DNA of 64,000 nucleotides from JAXMAF01 sp046350555 (GCA_046350555.1 JAXMAF010000009.1:1-64000); one strand, 5' to 3'; counted from the stretch's first letter, positions 1 to 11,000 are shown. A program made the numbers and translations. The notes: generated from the sequence alone by a model not told the origin.

Positions 1-2
1 GC

Positions 3-152
3 GAGTTCGCCGCCCTCACCAACACGTCGGGCCAGGGACGAAGCGACGCGTACGTCTGCTCGTACCAGCTCGTCGACCTCAAGACCGGCGCGCTGGTCTG
101 GGAGGATTCGTGGCAGGTGAAGCGGGCGGTGTCGGGAAAGACGTATGACTGA
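3..152 (+). CDS. lpoB: LpoB-like penicillin-binding-protein activator (3' end only)
   Basis: The window starts inside this gene and only the last 49 codons and a TGA stop are present. The tail QLVDLKTGALVWEDSWQVK followed by a short basic end matches the C-terminal strand region of LpoB-type lipoproteins, which stimulate penicillin-binding proteins from the outer membrane. The stop overlaps the next gene by eight bases, so translation is probably coupled. The order lpoB, COG3014-like lipoprotein, ycfL fits a known association of these families (established knowledge). Domain start and signal peptide cannot be judged because the 5' part is outside the window. Confidence 0.7.
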   Translation, partial: EFAALTNTSGQGRSDAYVCSYQLVDLKTGALVWEDSWQVKRAVSGKTYD

Positions 153-1863
153 CGCCATTGCGTCGGCGTCGATGCGCTGCGCCGCGCCGGGCCCGATCGC
201 CCGGCGCGCGGCGGACCACGGCGCGCGTCGGCACCGCGCGGCGCCGGTCGCCGTCGCGCTGCTCGCGGCCTCGCTCGGCGCATGCTCCGCGCCGAAGCGC
301 GACTGGGTCGGGCCGTACTACTCGTACGACTTCGTCGACGCCCGCGAGGCGGTGCGCGCCAAGGCGGCGATCAACGACGACGACGTGATCCTGAACAACC
401 TGCGGCTCGGCCTCGCCTCGATGGCGGACGGCGACGATCGCGAGTCGGAGCGGTCGCTCGGCACGGCGTTCAGGCTGCTCAGCACCGCCGGGCTCAACAA
501 GGACCGGACCACCGCGGCGACCCTCTTCTACGAGGGAATCCGCATCTGGAAGGGCGAGCCGTTCGAGCAGGCCCTGGCGTTCTACTGGACGAGCGCGTAC
601 TACGCCCAGCTCGGCGACTGGGACAACTGCCGCGCCGCGGCGGCCAACTCGATCTTCCGGCTCACCGACTTCGGCCGCGACATGACGCAGCAGCAGCTCG
701 TCCGGAAGGCGGCCGAGAACGACAACTACCTCGATCGCGGCTACAACGCCGTGGACACGAACTTCGCGCTGGGCTTCCTGATGCAGGCGATCGGCGCGGA
801 CCGGACCGGCGCCGGTGGATCGAAGGAGCAGTTCGACGCGGCGCTCAGGATCGCCCCGACGCTCGCTCCGCTCGTGCAGACGCTGCGCGGACGCCAGTAC
901 GACACGCTGCTCCTGGTGGACTTCGGCCGGGGCCCGCAGAAGATCGCGACCGGTCCGGACGACGCGATCGTCGAGTTCCGCCCGCGGGAGACGATCCGCG
1001 GCCCGCTCTCGGTCGCCGCCAACGGCCAGCTCCTCGGCGCCTTTCCCGTCGTCTGCGACGTCGATCGGATGGCGCAGGACCACCGCTGGAACAACCTCGA
1101 GGATGTCCGCAAGGCGAAGAGCCTGATCGGCAACGTGCTCCTCTACGGCGGCATGGCGTCCACGGGAATCGGCGCGTACAACAACAGCGGCGCCGCGGTC
1201 GCCGCCGGACTCGGCGCGATGGCGGCGGGGCTGCTCCTGAAGTCGATGGCCGCCGGCGACACGCGCTACATCGAGTACGCGCCGTCGAGCATCTACCTCG
1301 TCCCGCTGCGGCTCGGCGGGCAGGTGGAGCTGCGGCTCCAGGTCGGCACCACGCGATCCCTCGTCGTCCTTCCGCAGTTCCAGCCGGGCACGCTCGAACG
1401 GCCGCGGGCGGCGTATGTGCGCCTGCTCGGCGCGGAGAGTCCGTCGCCGCCGTGGCTGACGTCGATCCGGATCGCCTACACGAACGACGCGACCGGCGTG
1501 CGCAACGGGGACTTTCCGTGGGTGATCGGCGGAGGCGACGTCGGCACGCCGACCGAGGCGCGCCTCGCCGACTATCAGCGCGGCGGACAGCTCGCCGGAT
1601 GGAATGTGGGCCAGCTTCGCGCGCTCTATGAATCGCTTGGAATCCTGATCGGCAGCGGCATGGAGAATCGCCAGGGCCAGCCGATCGATCCCTCGTATCG
1701 TCACGTTCTCGAAGGCGGCATCGGGCTCTTCACGCCGCGCGAGACGTCGATGGGCTACAAGCGCATCATGTTCACGCCGCAGCCGCCGTACACGCGGCCG
1801 ACCCCGACCGCTCCGACCGCGGAACCCGCTCGTCGGAGCCCCTCCGGAGACCTCGACCCATGA
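145..1863 (+). CDS. COG3014-type outer-membrane lipoprotein
   Basis: A 572-residue exported lipoprotein: a basic N-terminus, a hydrophobic stretch and the lipobox LLAASLGAC at about residues 39-47. The mature part begins with PKRDWVGPYYSYDFVDAREAV and contains helical TPR-like segments (FEQALAFYWTSAYYAQLGDW near residues 147-166) and a Gly/Ala-rich hydrophobic patch near 350-370. The family is found next to LpoB and YcfL and is presumed to act at the outer membrane in peptidoglycan or envelope assembly; its exact function is not established. The ATG at 145 overlaps the lpoB stop and the stop overlaps the ycfL start (ATGA), which points to one transcript. An internal methionine closer to the signal peptide (residue 10) is a possible alternative start. 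Confidence 0.75.
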   Translation: MTDAIASASMRCAAPGPIARRAADHGARRHRAAPVAVALLAASLGACSAPKRDWVGPYYSYDFVDAREAVRAKAAINDDDVILNNLRLGLASMADGDDRESERSLGTAFRLLSTAGLNKDRTTAATLFYEGIRIWKGEPFEQALAFYWTSAYYAQLGDWDNCRAAAANSIFRLTDFGRDMTQQQLVRKAAENDNYLDRGYNAVDTNFALGFLMQAIGADRTGAGGSKEQFDAALRIAPTLAPLVQTLRGRQYDTLLLVDFGRGPQKIATGPDDAIVEFRPRETIRGPLSVAANGQLLGAFPVVCDVDRMAQDHRWNNLEDVRKAKSLIGNVLLYGGMASTGIGAYNNSGAAVAAGLGAMAAGLLLKSMAAGDTRYIEYAPSSIYLVPLRLGGQVELRLQVGTTRSLVVLPQFQPGTLERPRAAYVRLLGAESPSPPWLTSIRIAYTNDATGVRNGDFPWVIGGGDVGTPTEARLADYQRGGQLAGWNVGQLRALYESLGILIGSGMENRQGQPIDPSYRHVLEGGIGLFTPRETSMGYKRIMFTPQPPYTRPTPTAPTAEPARRSPSGDLDP

Positions 1864-2295
1864 GACCCGTTCGACCCGTCCTGGCCGCGCTCGCCATGAT
1901 CCTCGCCGCGTGCGCAACCGATCTCTCGCCCAGCCCGGGCCAGCCCGATCCGACGCCGCCGCCGGGCAACAACCCGCAGATCACGGTCCTCGATCCCAAT
2001 CTCCAGCGCGGCCTCGGCTTCGGCAACGCCGTGGTCATCCCCGCGGGCGAAGGGCCGATGAAGGTCCAGGTCGAGTGCCGCAACCTCACCAACTACGAGT
2101 ACCTCGTCGACTACCGCTTCCTCTTCTACAACGAGAACGGCATCCAGCTTCGAGCCGGTGATGGGGTGGCGACAGGGTCTCGCTGCTGCCGAAGCAGCCC
2201 AGATGCTCCAGCCGCCAACTCCCTCGACAACACCGCGAGGAACTATCGACTTGAAGTGAAGTGGTCGCAGGCGCGCGGCGATCGGGCGAGCCGCG
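1860..2295 (+). pseudogene. ycfL: YcfL-like (DUF1425) lipoprotein, frame broken
   Basis: The ATG overlaps the previous stop. The N-terminus has a lipoprotein signal ending in LAAC, then a proline-rich linker and the YcfL-like stretch VECRNLTNYEYLVDYRFLFY. Near 2150 the frame is lost: one base must be removed to read the expected MGWRQGLAAAEAAQML segment, and the original frame returns near 2240 with NYRLEVKWSQA. Because the protein keeps matching the family across the shifts, the indels may be sequence errors and not true decay. The end near 2295 is approximate, since no in-frame stop is visible before the next gene. YcfL is a periplasmic lipoprotein of unknown function usually linked with lpoB. 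Confidence 0.6.
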
Positions 2296-3710
2296 ATGCG
2301 CTCGCCCCACACCCGTTCAACCATCGCGCGCTGGAGACCTTCGCCCGCGATCCAACGCCGTGGCTTCGACATCTGCCGCGACCTCTCCTGCGTCAACACC
2401 CGGGACGGCGTGATGTACTCGGTGATGGTCGGCTGCGGCGAGACGTACGTCGCCGCCTTCACGCTGGGCGCTGGGGAAGAGCGAGGTGGTCGCGGGGCTT
2501 CGTGACCACGCTGCCGATCCTCGTCGGCGCTCCTCCGCTCGTGACGTCAGCGCGGCGCGTGCGCCGGCTCGGGTCGAACCAGCCGCTGGGTCCTCCCGCA
2601 GCGGCTCGGCCCAGGCGTGTTCGCCTGTTCCGCTCGCGGTGGCGGCATGGCTCGTCGCCATCCCGGACGTGGGGCTGCCTTCGCCGCCGCGTCGCTCTAC
2701 TGGGCGTGCAATCTCTCCGCGGCGCCGCCGTGGAACACGTGGATGACGACGATCATCCCGATGCGCCCCGCGCCCGGTACTCTCTCGGGGTCGGGCGCAG
2801 CCGAGCTTCGCCAGCCGCGACGCTCGCGGGGATCCTGATCGGCGGAGTGCTCGCGTTCGCCGAACGCGACGCCGACGACGCCGTGGCGCTGCCGATGGCG
2901 TTCGCGGCGCTCTTCGGCGTCGCGGCGCTGAGCCGTGGCGTCTCCACCGGATTCCTCGCCTCGCAGAGCGAGCCCGACCGGAACGTGCACGACCATCGCC
3001 GCGTCTCGCCGCGCGAGCTCGTCGCCCGCGCCCGGCATGGCCCGGACGTGCGCCTGCTCAGCTACATGCTCGCCGTCCGCCGCGGTGCAGATCTCGGCGG
3101 CGTTCTTCACGCCCTACATGTTCGGCGAGCCTGGGATACTCGAAGGCCGTCTACATGGGCCTCATCGCCGCCAGCTTCCTCACGAAGAGCGTGGGCGCTT
3201 CCTTCCTGGCGCCTTCGCCCATCGGTTCGGTGCGCGGAAGCTCCTGCGGATCGGCGGCATCGGCATCGTTCCGCTCGCGCGCTCTGATGTCGACCAGCGA
3301 TCCGCGGCTCCTGCTGGGCGTGCAGCTTCTCTCGGGAACGATGTGGGCCGTTGGCCGAGCTTGCGACGTTCCTGCTCATGCTCGAGACGATCCGCGAGGA
3401 CGAGCCGCACGAGCTGCGCTGGACGACGTTCAACCCGGGCAACGCCGTCGCCATCGCGAGCGGCTCGCTCCTTGGGGGAACGGCTCGCGGCGTGGGACCA
3501 GTCGGCGCACGGCTACATGGTGATCTTCGGACTCTCGAGCGACTGCGCCTGCTCGTACTCTCCTCTTCCTCGTCCGAGTGGACCGGCGACGTCCGGCGGC
3601 TGACGGAACTGCCCACGATGCCCCTCGCCGTGCGCACCAACGTCGGCTCGATGGATCGGCCGATGCTCTCGGTCCTCGAGGAATCCGCCGCATCGGAGCG
3701 CCCATCGTGA
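2296..3710 (+). pseudogene. Major facilitator superfamily transporter, multiple frameshifts
   Basis: Pieces in all three frames join into one MFS protein. In order they are: DGVMYSVMVGCGETYVAAF (about 2405-2460), VTTLPILVGA (about 2503), AASLYWACNLSA then PPWNTWMTTIIPMR (about 2680-2770), ILIGGVLAFAERD (about 2835), then SYMLAV, SAAFFTPYMFGE, MGLIAASFLTKSV, GVQLLSGTMWAV, LATFLLMLETIRE and a C-terminus ending ESAASERPS before TGA 3708-3710. The ATG at 2296 is the best start. This is a 10-12-segment inner-membrane permease of unknown substrate; the AxxYWA...WNTW pattern resembles a planctomycete MFS group I remember. At least six single-base shifts are needed. It is either a decayed gene or a badly resolved assembly stretch; the second is favoured because the hydrophobic segments survive. 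Confidence 0.6.
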
Positions 3711-5522
3711 CCCCCGACCGTCCGTCGATGCGCCAGCGCCTCGATGCACCAGAGCGCCTCGATGCGCTGCGCGCGCCTGATGCACCAGAGCCGCCTCGAT
3801 GCACCGGACCGCCTCGACGCCGGACCGTCGCCGTCGCGCTGGCGGTCGGCGGGGCGATGATCGCCGCGGGGTTCGTCCCGCTCCAGTCGTGGGTCCACTT
3901 CTTCGCACCCTGCACCGAGCGCCTTGGCCACGTAGCGCCGACGACACTTCGCGGGCAAGCCGAGGCGTGGCGGGCGAAGCGCTGGTCGCCGGCGGCGTGC
4001 TCGCTCCCTGCTGGTCAGCGCCATCGCGGGCGCTCACGAGGGCGCAAGCCGGCGGCGAGGCCGGATCGGCCGGCGATCGATACGAGGACGCCCTGCCGGG
4101 CGCGCTCGCCGGACTTCTCCGCGCTCATCGCCATCGGCGTCGTCGCGCGCCCCGCGCCTGCTCGAGTCGCTCTGGTACGACGAGATCGCGGCGTTCCCCG
4201 ATTTCAGCCAGTTCGGCCTGTGCCCGACGATGGGCAACTACTTCACGCAGAGCAACCACATCCTCCAGGCATGCTCTCGCCGGCGGCGAGCATCGGCGGA
4301 GTCGACGGCTCGATCGCCGCGCCTTGCCGACGTTCCCCGGCGTCGTTGGCGACGAGATTCCGCCGCGCTTTCGGTCGCGAGGTGCTCGACCGCGGAGCCG
4401 CCATGCCACCGCGCGCCCCACGCTCGCCTCGCTGCCCTGCTTCGGCGGGATTCTCCACCCTCGCCCCAATCGGGGTCCTCGAGGCCGTCGAGGGCGCGCG
4501 GCTACGCGTTCATGATCCTCTTCGACGCTCGCCACCATGCTCTTCCTGCGGAGTGCCGACCGTCGACGCCGCTCTGGACCGCCTATGCCGCGATCGTGGC
4601 GCTCGGCGCGTGGTCGCACCTGGTGACGATCTGCGTGGCGCTCGGGCATGGGGCGATCGTCGCCGCGCTGCTGCTGCGGACCGAGACGCGCCGGGCGGCG
4701 CTTGCGGCCGCGGCAGCGCTCCTTCTCGCGGCGACGCTGACGGTCGTGCTCTACGCACCGGCGCTGCCGGACATGCTCTCGATCCGGCGCGAGTTCCGCG
4801 CCCTCGACGGCGACGAGCCGACGCTGCTCGGCCCCGAAGGCCTGCACGCGGCCCTCTCCATCGGCGGCGCGTGGTACGCATGGTCGGCAGCGCCGGCGCT
4901 GTTGCTCGCGGCCGTCGGCGCGTGGGGGTGCGCCCGCGATGCGCGCCTGCGCATGGCCGCCCTCGCCGCCCTCGCCGGCGCACCGGTCGCGATCGGCCTC
5001 GCCTGGCTCGGAGACAGTTGGCTCTATGCGAGGTTCCTGCTCTTCGCGCTTCCCGGCGCGGCGCTCCTCGTCGCCACGGGCGTCGCGACCCTGGCGTCGC
5101 GGTCGCGCTTCGCCGCCGTTGCGGTGACGGCGATCGCCGTGGCGGCGTGGTCGACCGACCTCGTCGTCCGTCCATCCAAGCAACCGCTGCGCGACGCCGT
5201 CCGGGAGGTCGCCGCGGCCCGCAGCGGCTCGACGGCAGGCGACAGTGTCGCGACGGTCGGCCTCGCCGACAACGTGATCGCCTGGTACGGTGTCGCCGGC
5301 GGCATCGACATCGTGCCGACCGGACCGCTCGGACGGGACCTCGCGGCGGTGCTCGAGCACCGTCATCCTCGCTGGGTCGTCCTGCTCTACCCGCGCAGTG
5401 TGCCGGCGGATCGCTTCGCCGCGCTCGAGCGCGCGGGCTTCACGCTTCGCACGCGGCACGCCGGCTGGGTCGATTGGGACAATGGCGATGTGCTCGTGTA
5501 CGAGCGCGCCGCGACGCGGTGA
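3707..5522 (+). pseudogene. GT39/ArnT-like membrane glycosyltransferase, 5' half frameshifted
   Basis: A GTG at 3707 overlaps the MFS stop (GTGA). The first transmembrane segment, VALAVGGAMIAAGF, is followed by frame-shifted text. The stretch at about 4167-4190 reads SLWYDEIA, the acidic loop expected of dolichyl-phosphate-mannose-dependent (GT39/ArnT, PF13231-like) transferases. From about 4550 onward one frame is clean: several hydrophobic segments (LWTAYAAIVALGAWSHLVTI, AALAAAAALLLAATLTVVLY, FLLFALPGAALLVATGV) and a soluble C-terminal domain ending FTLRTRHAGWVDWDNGDVLV. The enzyme would transfer a sugar from a polyprenyl phosphate donor on the outer face of the inner membrane; the acceptor is unknown. 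Frames differ at about 4000-4550, so the gene cannot be read continuously as given. Confidence 0.6.
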
Positions 5523-5619
5523 TCGTGCGCGGGCGTGGGCTGGCCGCGGTGCGCGCCCGCTTCCCCGCCGCGTCCCCTACGGTTCCCGCGCTCGTCATCG
5601 ACCCGCCGATCAACCACCC

Positions 5620-6276
5620 ATGTCCTTCGGCCTCTCACGCGGACGCGATCTGGTCACCACCGGCTGGGGACTCGATCAGAGCGAGCTTCCACCGTTCGAG
5701 CGCGGTCGCATCGACCCGCGCGGCTGGTTCGCGGAACCGGCGCGGCGCTTCGAGATCGAGATCGGCGCCGGCAAGGGCACCTTCCTGCTCCAGGAGGCGC
5801 AGCGGCGCACCGACGTCAACTTCCTCGGCATCGAGTGGGCGAAGGAGTTCTACGGCTATGCCGCGGATCGCATGCGGCGACACGCCCTGGCGAACGTCCG
5901 CATGCTCCGCGCCGACGCCACGGAGTTCATCCGGTACTGGTGCGCCGACGGCGTCGCCGCGGCGATCCACCTCTACTTCTCGGATCCCTGGCCCAAGGCG
6001 CGCCACCACAAGCGGCGCGTGGTGCAGGACCAGTCGCTGCTCGAGTTCCACCGCGTGCTCGCCCCCGGTGGCGAGGTGCGCGTGGTCACCGACCATGACG
6101 ACCTGTGGGCGTGGTGCGAGGAGCATTTCGCGCGACACGCCGATCTCTTTGCGCGGCGACCCTTCGATCGGCCGGCGTCGGCCGGCGAGGACGAGGTCGT
6201 CGGCACGAACTTCGAGCGCAAGTATCGGCGCGAAGGCCGGCCGTTCCACGCGTGCACGCTCGTGCGAAGGCCATGA
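5620..6276 (+). CDS. trmB: tRNA (guanine-N7-)-methyltransferase TrmB
   Basis: A 218-residue SAM-dependent methyltransferase that methylates G46 in the tRNA variable loop. The SAM-binding motif FEIEIGAGKGTFLL lies near residues 44-57, followed by LGIEWAKEFYGYAADR, and the signature YFSDPWPKARHHKRR near residues 117-131, with the conserved D-P-W-P-K core. The C-terminal TNFERKY motif is also present. The length is usual for the family. ATG 5620 was chosen because the preceding in-frame sequence is out of family. The gene is 97 bases after the glycosyltransferase and may have its own promoter. Confidence 0.93.
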   Translation: MSFGLSRGRDLVTTGWGLDQSELPPFERGRIDPRGWFAEPARRFEIEIGAGKGTFLLQEAQRRTDVNFLGIEWAKEFYGYAADRMRRHALANVRMLRADATEFIRYWCADGVAAAIHLYFSDPWPKARHHKRRVVQDQSLLEFHRVLAPGGEVRVVTDHDDLWAWCEEHFARHADLFARRPFDRPASAGEDEVVGTNFERKYRREGRPFHACTLVRRP

Positions 6277-6298
6277 GGTCGGCCGTCGCGACGACGGA

Positions 6299-6646
6299 TC
6301 ACGCGGTGCGCCCGGGCCTCGTCCATCCAACGTCGGGATCGCGCTCGAGCTGCCGCGCCGCGAGATGGATGCAGCGGCCGCAGATGAACGCCTCGGGATG
6401 CGCCGGACTCCGCCACGCCGGATCGGACCTCGATTCGAGGCACATCGTGCAGCGATAGCCCTCGACCGCATCGTTGGCGCCGGCGTCGACCACCGCCGCG
6501 TATGCCACGCGCAAGCACGCGCCGCACACGATCGATCCATGGTGGCCCTCGACCATCGCGCGATCCTCCGTCCATTCGCGGCGACAGAAGTCGCAGAGCA
6601 CGTCCGAGGGTTCGACGCGATCGGGATTGGTGCCGGGACGGTGCAT
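6299..6646 (-). CDS. Small zinc-ribbon protein with four CxxC pairs
   Basis: A 115-residue protein not recognised as a named family. Four cysteine pairs are visible: CDFC, CGAC, CTMC and CGRC, spaced as two treble-clef or ribbon-type zinc sites. Around them the text is EWTEDRAMVEGHHGSIVCGA and DPAWRSPAHPEAFICGRCIH. The start at 6646 leaves a short leader; an upstream ATG at 6763 (154 residues) would add a CTCC but also a low-quality basic region, so 6646 is preferred. It runs against trmB and away from the efflux genes. A role in nucleic-acid or protein binding is possible, but nothing in the sequence decides it. Confidence 0.55.
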   Translation of the reverse strand: MHRPGTNPDRVEPSDVLCDFCRREWTEDRAMVEGHHGSIVCGACLRVAYAAVVDAGANDAVEGYRCTMCLESRSDPAWRSPAHPEAFICGRCIHLAARQLERDPDVGWTRPGRTA

Positions 6647-6792
6647 GGGCGCGCGGTGCGAGGTGGATGGCGAGCGGTCGGAGCGTACGCGGCGAGTGGA
6701 CGGAGGCGTCGGGATTCGGGTTCCGCCGATCCGCTCGATGAGGCAACACGTGCATCGTGCCATGAATCGCCGCACTTCCGTACCCTGACCGC

Positions 6793-8037
6793 ATGAAGGA
6801 CGCGGCGCATGATCGGGCCGAAGCACGCGCGCGAGACCTCTGGTCGCGAGGATCGCCCTCGATCCACCGGCGGACCGAGGGCGTCGCCGCACTGGTGATC
6901 GCGCTGGCATCGACCGCCTGCGACCGCGCCGGCTCGCGTGCCGGCGCGCCGGCGACCGCAGCAGCGCCACCAACGGTCGTCGTCGCAGCGCCCGTCTCGC
7001 GCGAGGTCGTCGACGCCGTCGAGTTCATCGGGCGCACCGACTCGCTCAACGCCGTCGACATCCGGGCGAGGGTCACGGGGTATCTCGATCGCGTGGGATT
7101 CGTCGACGGCGCCCCCGTCAGGAAGAACGACGTCCTCTTCGAGATCGATCCGCGGCCGGCGCAGGCGCAGCTCGACGAGGCCAACGCCAAGGTCGCGCTG
7201 AACATCGCCCGGCTCGAGCAGGCCACGGCGGACAACGCGCGCGGCAAGGCGATCGCCGCCCAGAACGCCGGCGCCATCAGCGTGCAGGAGCTCGAGCGGC
7301 GCCAGGCCAACCAGGACGAGGCGACCGCGGCGGTCGCGGCCGCGAAGGCGGAGGTGGAATCGGCCACGCTCCAGCTCGGCTTCACCAAGGTCTACTCGCC
7401 CATCGACGGACGCACCAGCCGCGCCTATGTCACGGCGGGAAACCTCGTCAACCAGGACACGTCGCTGCTGACGACCGTCGTCGCCGAGGATCCGATGGCC
7501 GCGTACTTCCAGGTCGACGAACCGACGATGCTGCGCGTGGTGCGCCAGGTGCTCGAGAGCGGGATCGATCCGCGCAGGCGCGGCGCGATCCCGGTCTTCA
7601 TGGGGCTCTCGGACGAGACGGGATTTCCCCACGAAGGCAGCGCCGACTTCGCGAACAACGTCGTGGACGCCTCCACCGGGACGATCCTTGTGCGCGGGAT
7701 CTTCGCCAACCCGGCCTCCTCGAACGACGTTCGGCTGCTGCGACCGGGCATGTTCGTGCGGATCCGGCTCCCCATCGGCCCGCCGCACGAGGCGCTGCTC
7801 GTCTCGGAGCGTGCGCTCGCCTCGGATCAGGGACGGCCGTACGTGCTCGTCGTCAACGATGCCGGCGTGGTCGAGCGCCGCAGCGTCGAGCTCGGCGCCC
7901 AGCAAGGCGATGGCCTGCGCGAGGTGACGTCGGGCGTCGAAAAAGGCGACCAGGTGATCGTCAGCGGGTTGCAGCTCGTGCGCGAGGGCGCGAAGGCGAG
8001 CGTGCGCAAGGGATCGATGATGGCAGCTTCGCCGTGA
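6793..8037 (+). CDS. RND efflux periplasmic adaptor (membrane fusion protein)
   Basis: A 414-residue AcrA/MexA/MdtA-type adaptor. A hydrophobic segment ends in the lipobox-like LASTAC near residue 43, so it is probably lipid-anchored. The barrel-sandwich half-motifs DIRARVTGYLDRVGF (residues about 92-106) and KVYSPIDGRTSRAYVTAGNL (about 199-218) flank a long alpha-hairpin rich in Ala/Glu/Gln (ANAKVALNIARLEQA). The C-terminal membrane-proximal domain includes RPYVLVVNDAGVVERR. It joins the inner-membrane pump to the outer-membrane channel. The next gene starts 21 bases downstream on the same strand, and the matching outer-membrane factor is encoded convergently at 14.8-16.4 kb. Confidence 0.9.
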   Translation: MKDAAHDRAEARARDLWSRGSPSIHRRTEGVAALVIALASTACDRAGSRAGAPATAAAPPTVVVAAPVSREVVDAVEFIGRTDSLNAVDIRARVTGYLDRVGFVDGAPVRKNDVLFEIDPRPAQAQLDEANAKVALNIARLEQATADNARGKAIAAQNAGAISVQELERRQANQDEATAAVAAAKAEVESATLQLGFTKVYSPIDGRTSRAYVTAGNLVNQDTSLLTTVVAEDPMAAYFQVDEPTMLRVVRQVLESGIDPRRRGAIPVFMGLSDETGFPHEGSADFANNVVDASTGTILVRGIFANPASSNDVRLLRPGMFVRIRLPIGPPHEALLVSERALASDQGRPYVLVVNDAGVVERRSVELGAQQGDGLREVTSGVEKGDQVIVSGLQLVREGAKASVRKGSMMAASP

Positions 8038-8058
8038 CCCGCGGATGATCCTCCCACC

Positions 8059-11000
8059 GTGCTCTCCCGCTTCTTCATCGATCGCCCGATCTTCGCGTCG
8101 GTGCTGTCGATTGCGATCACGATCGCGGGACTCATGGGGCTTCGTTCGCTGCCGATTGCGCAGTATCCGCAGATCGCGCCGCCGACGATCCAGGTGACGG
8201 CGAGCTACCCCGGCGCATCGGCGACGGTGGTCGCCGACACCGTCGCGGCGCCGATCGAACAGCAGGTCAACGGCGTCGAGGGCATGCTGTACATGTCGTC
8301 GCAGTGCGGCAACGACGGCTCGTACCGGCTCACGGTGACGTTCGACCTCGGCACCGACCTCGACACCGCGCTGGTCCTGCTTCAGAACCGCGTCTCGCTG
8401 GCCACGCCCCTGCTGCCGGTGCAGGTGGCGCAACAAGGCCTCACGATCAAGAAGAAGTCGCCCAACGTGCTCCTGCTGGTGAACTTCATCAGCCGCGACG
8501 GACGCTTCGACGATCTCTATCTCAGCAACTACGCCACGATCAACGTCAAGGACGAGCTCCTGCGGCTCGAGGGCGTAGGCGACATCGTCTACTTCGGCCA
8601 GCGCGACGCCAGCATCCGCGTCTGGCTCGATCCGCTGCGGCTCGCATCGCTCGGTCTGGTTGCGTCGGATGTGATCCGGGCGATCCAGGAGCAGGCGCCG
8701 AACGCGGCGCCGGGAACGATCGGCGCGCCGCCAACGGAAGCGCGAGCAGCAACAGGGTCGCGAGCGCCAGCGAGCGGGCCGCCCGCCGCGACGCACGCCA
8801 GGTCCGACGCCGTCGAACGACAGCCGTCCTCGACGCCACCGGCCCGCTGCACACCGCCGAGCAGTATGGCGAGATCATCGTGAAGTCCGGCGGATACCGC
8901 CGGCCTGGAATCGTCCGCCGCGACCGACGCCCCGCGCCCCGTCCGGCTGCGCGACGTGGCGCGCGTCGAGCTTGGTGCCGCCAACGCGTCGCAATCGAGC
9001 GCGCTGGACGGCATGCCGTCGGTGGGTCTCGCGATCTTCCAGCTTCCCGGTTCCAACGCGCTCGACGTCGCCGATCGCGTCCGCGCGCGGATGGACCGGC
9101 TCGCGGAGAACTTCCCGCAGGGGCTGGAATACGCGATCGCCTACGACACCACGCCGTACATCCGCGAGTCGGTCGTGGATGTCGTCCGCACGCTCGTCGT
9201 CGCCGTGGCGCTCGTCGCCCTCGTCGTCTTCCTCTTCCTGCAAAGCTGGCGCGCCGCGATCATCCCGTTGATCGCCGTGCCGGTCGCGATCGTCGGCACC
9301 TTCGCGGCGATGGCGGCGCTGGGCTTCTCGCTCAACAACATCTCGCTCTTCGGGCTGGTGCTGGCGATCGGCATCGTGGTCGACGACGCGATCGTGGTCG
9401 TCGAGAACGTGCAGCGCTGGCTCGCCCAGGGATTCCCGCCGCGCGAGGCGGCGCGGCGCGCGATGGCCGAGGTGTCGGGACCGATCGTCGCCGTGGCCGT
9501 CGTGCTCTGCGCCGTCTTCGTGCCGTGCGCCCTTGTCGGCGGCATCCCCGGCCAGCTCTTCCGACAGTTCGCGGTGACCATCGCGGTGTCGACGGTGATC
9601 TCGGCGTTCAACTCGTTGACGCTGAGTCCGGCGCTGGCGGCGATCTTGCTGGCGCGAGCGGGCGAACACACGCAGACCTCTCCACGGAGATCACGCCTGC
9701 TCTCCGCGCCCTTCCGCGCGTTCAACCGCGCCTTCGACGCGGCGACGACCGGCTACGCGCGTTTCGTCGGGCTCGCCGTGCGCGGCAGCGTCGTCGTGCT
9801 CGTCCTCTACCTCGCCCTGCTCGGCGCGACGCGCTGGCTCTTCGGGCGCGTGCCGATGGGGTTCGTGCCGCAGCAGGATCAAGGCTGGCTCCTGGTCAAC
9901 GTGCAGCTTCCCGACGCCGCGTCGCTGGAGCGCACGCAGGAAGTGATGGCCAAGGCGAGCGAGATCGCCCTCGCGACGCCCGGCGTGGCGCATACCGCGG
10001 GCATCTCGGGGCTGTCGCTGCTCATGATGACGGGAAGCTCCAACTTCGGCTCGATGTTCATCGTGCTCGAGCCGTTCGAGAAGCGGCGCGCGCCGGAGCT
10101 CGGCGCCGCCGCGATCGTCGAGAAGCTCAAGGTCGCCTACGCCGCGGCGATCACCGATGCCGAGCTCGGCGTGCTCGGCGCGCCGCCGGTGCCGGGGCTC
10201 GGCGTCGCCGCGGGGTTCAAGCTCATGGTCCAGGACCGCGAGGCGCTCGGGTTCCCGGGTCTCCAGCAAGGCGCCGATGCGCTGATCGCCGACGTCCTGC
10301 GCAATCCGGGCATCATGCTCGCCCTGACGCCCTTCCGCGCCGACACGCCGCAGCTTGGGCTGGAGATCGATCGCACCAAGGCGCGCATGCTCGGCGTCTC
10401 GATGAAGGATGTCTCGACGACGCTCGACGCCGCGCTCGGTTCGACGTATGTCCAGAACTTCAGCGCCTTCGGGCGCTCGTGGCAGGTGATCGTGCAGGCC
10501 GACGGGATGTTCCGGGTCGGCGCAACCGACGTCGGCATGTTGCAGGTCCGCAACGATCGCGGCGACATGGTTCCGCTGGCGACGCTGGTCCAGCCGAACA
10601 ACGCGACGGGTCCGGTGATGGTGACGCGCTACAACCTCTTCCCCGCCGCGCCGATCCTTGCCGCCCCGCGGCCGGGCACCGGCGCCGGAACCGCGATGGC
10701 CATCCTCGACGACGCCGCGGCCGCCACGCTGCCGCCGCAACTGACCACCGAATGGACCGAGCTCATGTTCATGCAGCGCCGCGCGGGCAACGCCGCGATG
10801 TGGGCGTTCGCGATCGGCGTGGCGCTGGTCTTCCTGGCGCTGGCGGCGCTCTATGAGCGCTGGACGCTGCCGTTGGCGGTGGTGCTCGTCGTGCCGATGT
10901 GCCTCATGTCCGCCCTCGCCGGCGTCGCCTGGCGCGGCCTCTCGATCGATCTCTTCGTGCAGATCGGCTTGATCGTCTTGATCGGCCTGGCGTGCAAGAA

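Noticed and set aside
5635..8796. A minus-strand open frame of over 1000 codons
   Set aside because: Antisense of trmB, the RND adaptor and part of pump 1; composition is Arg/His/Asp-rich without motifs.
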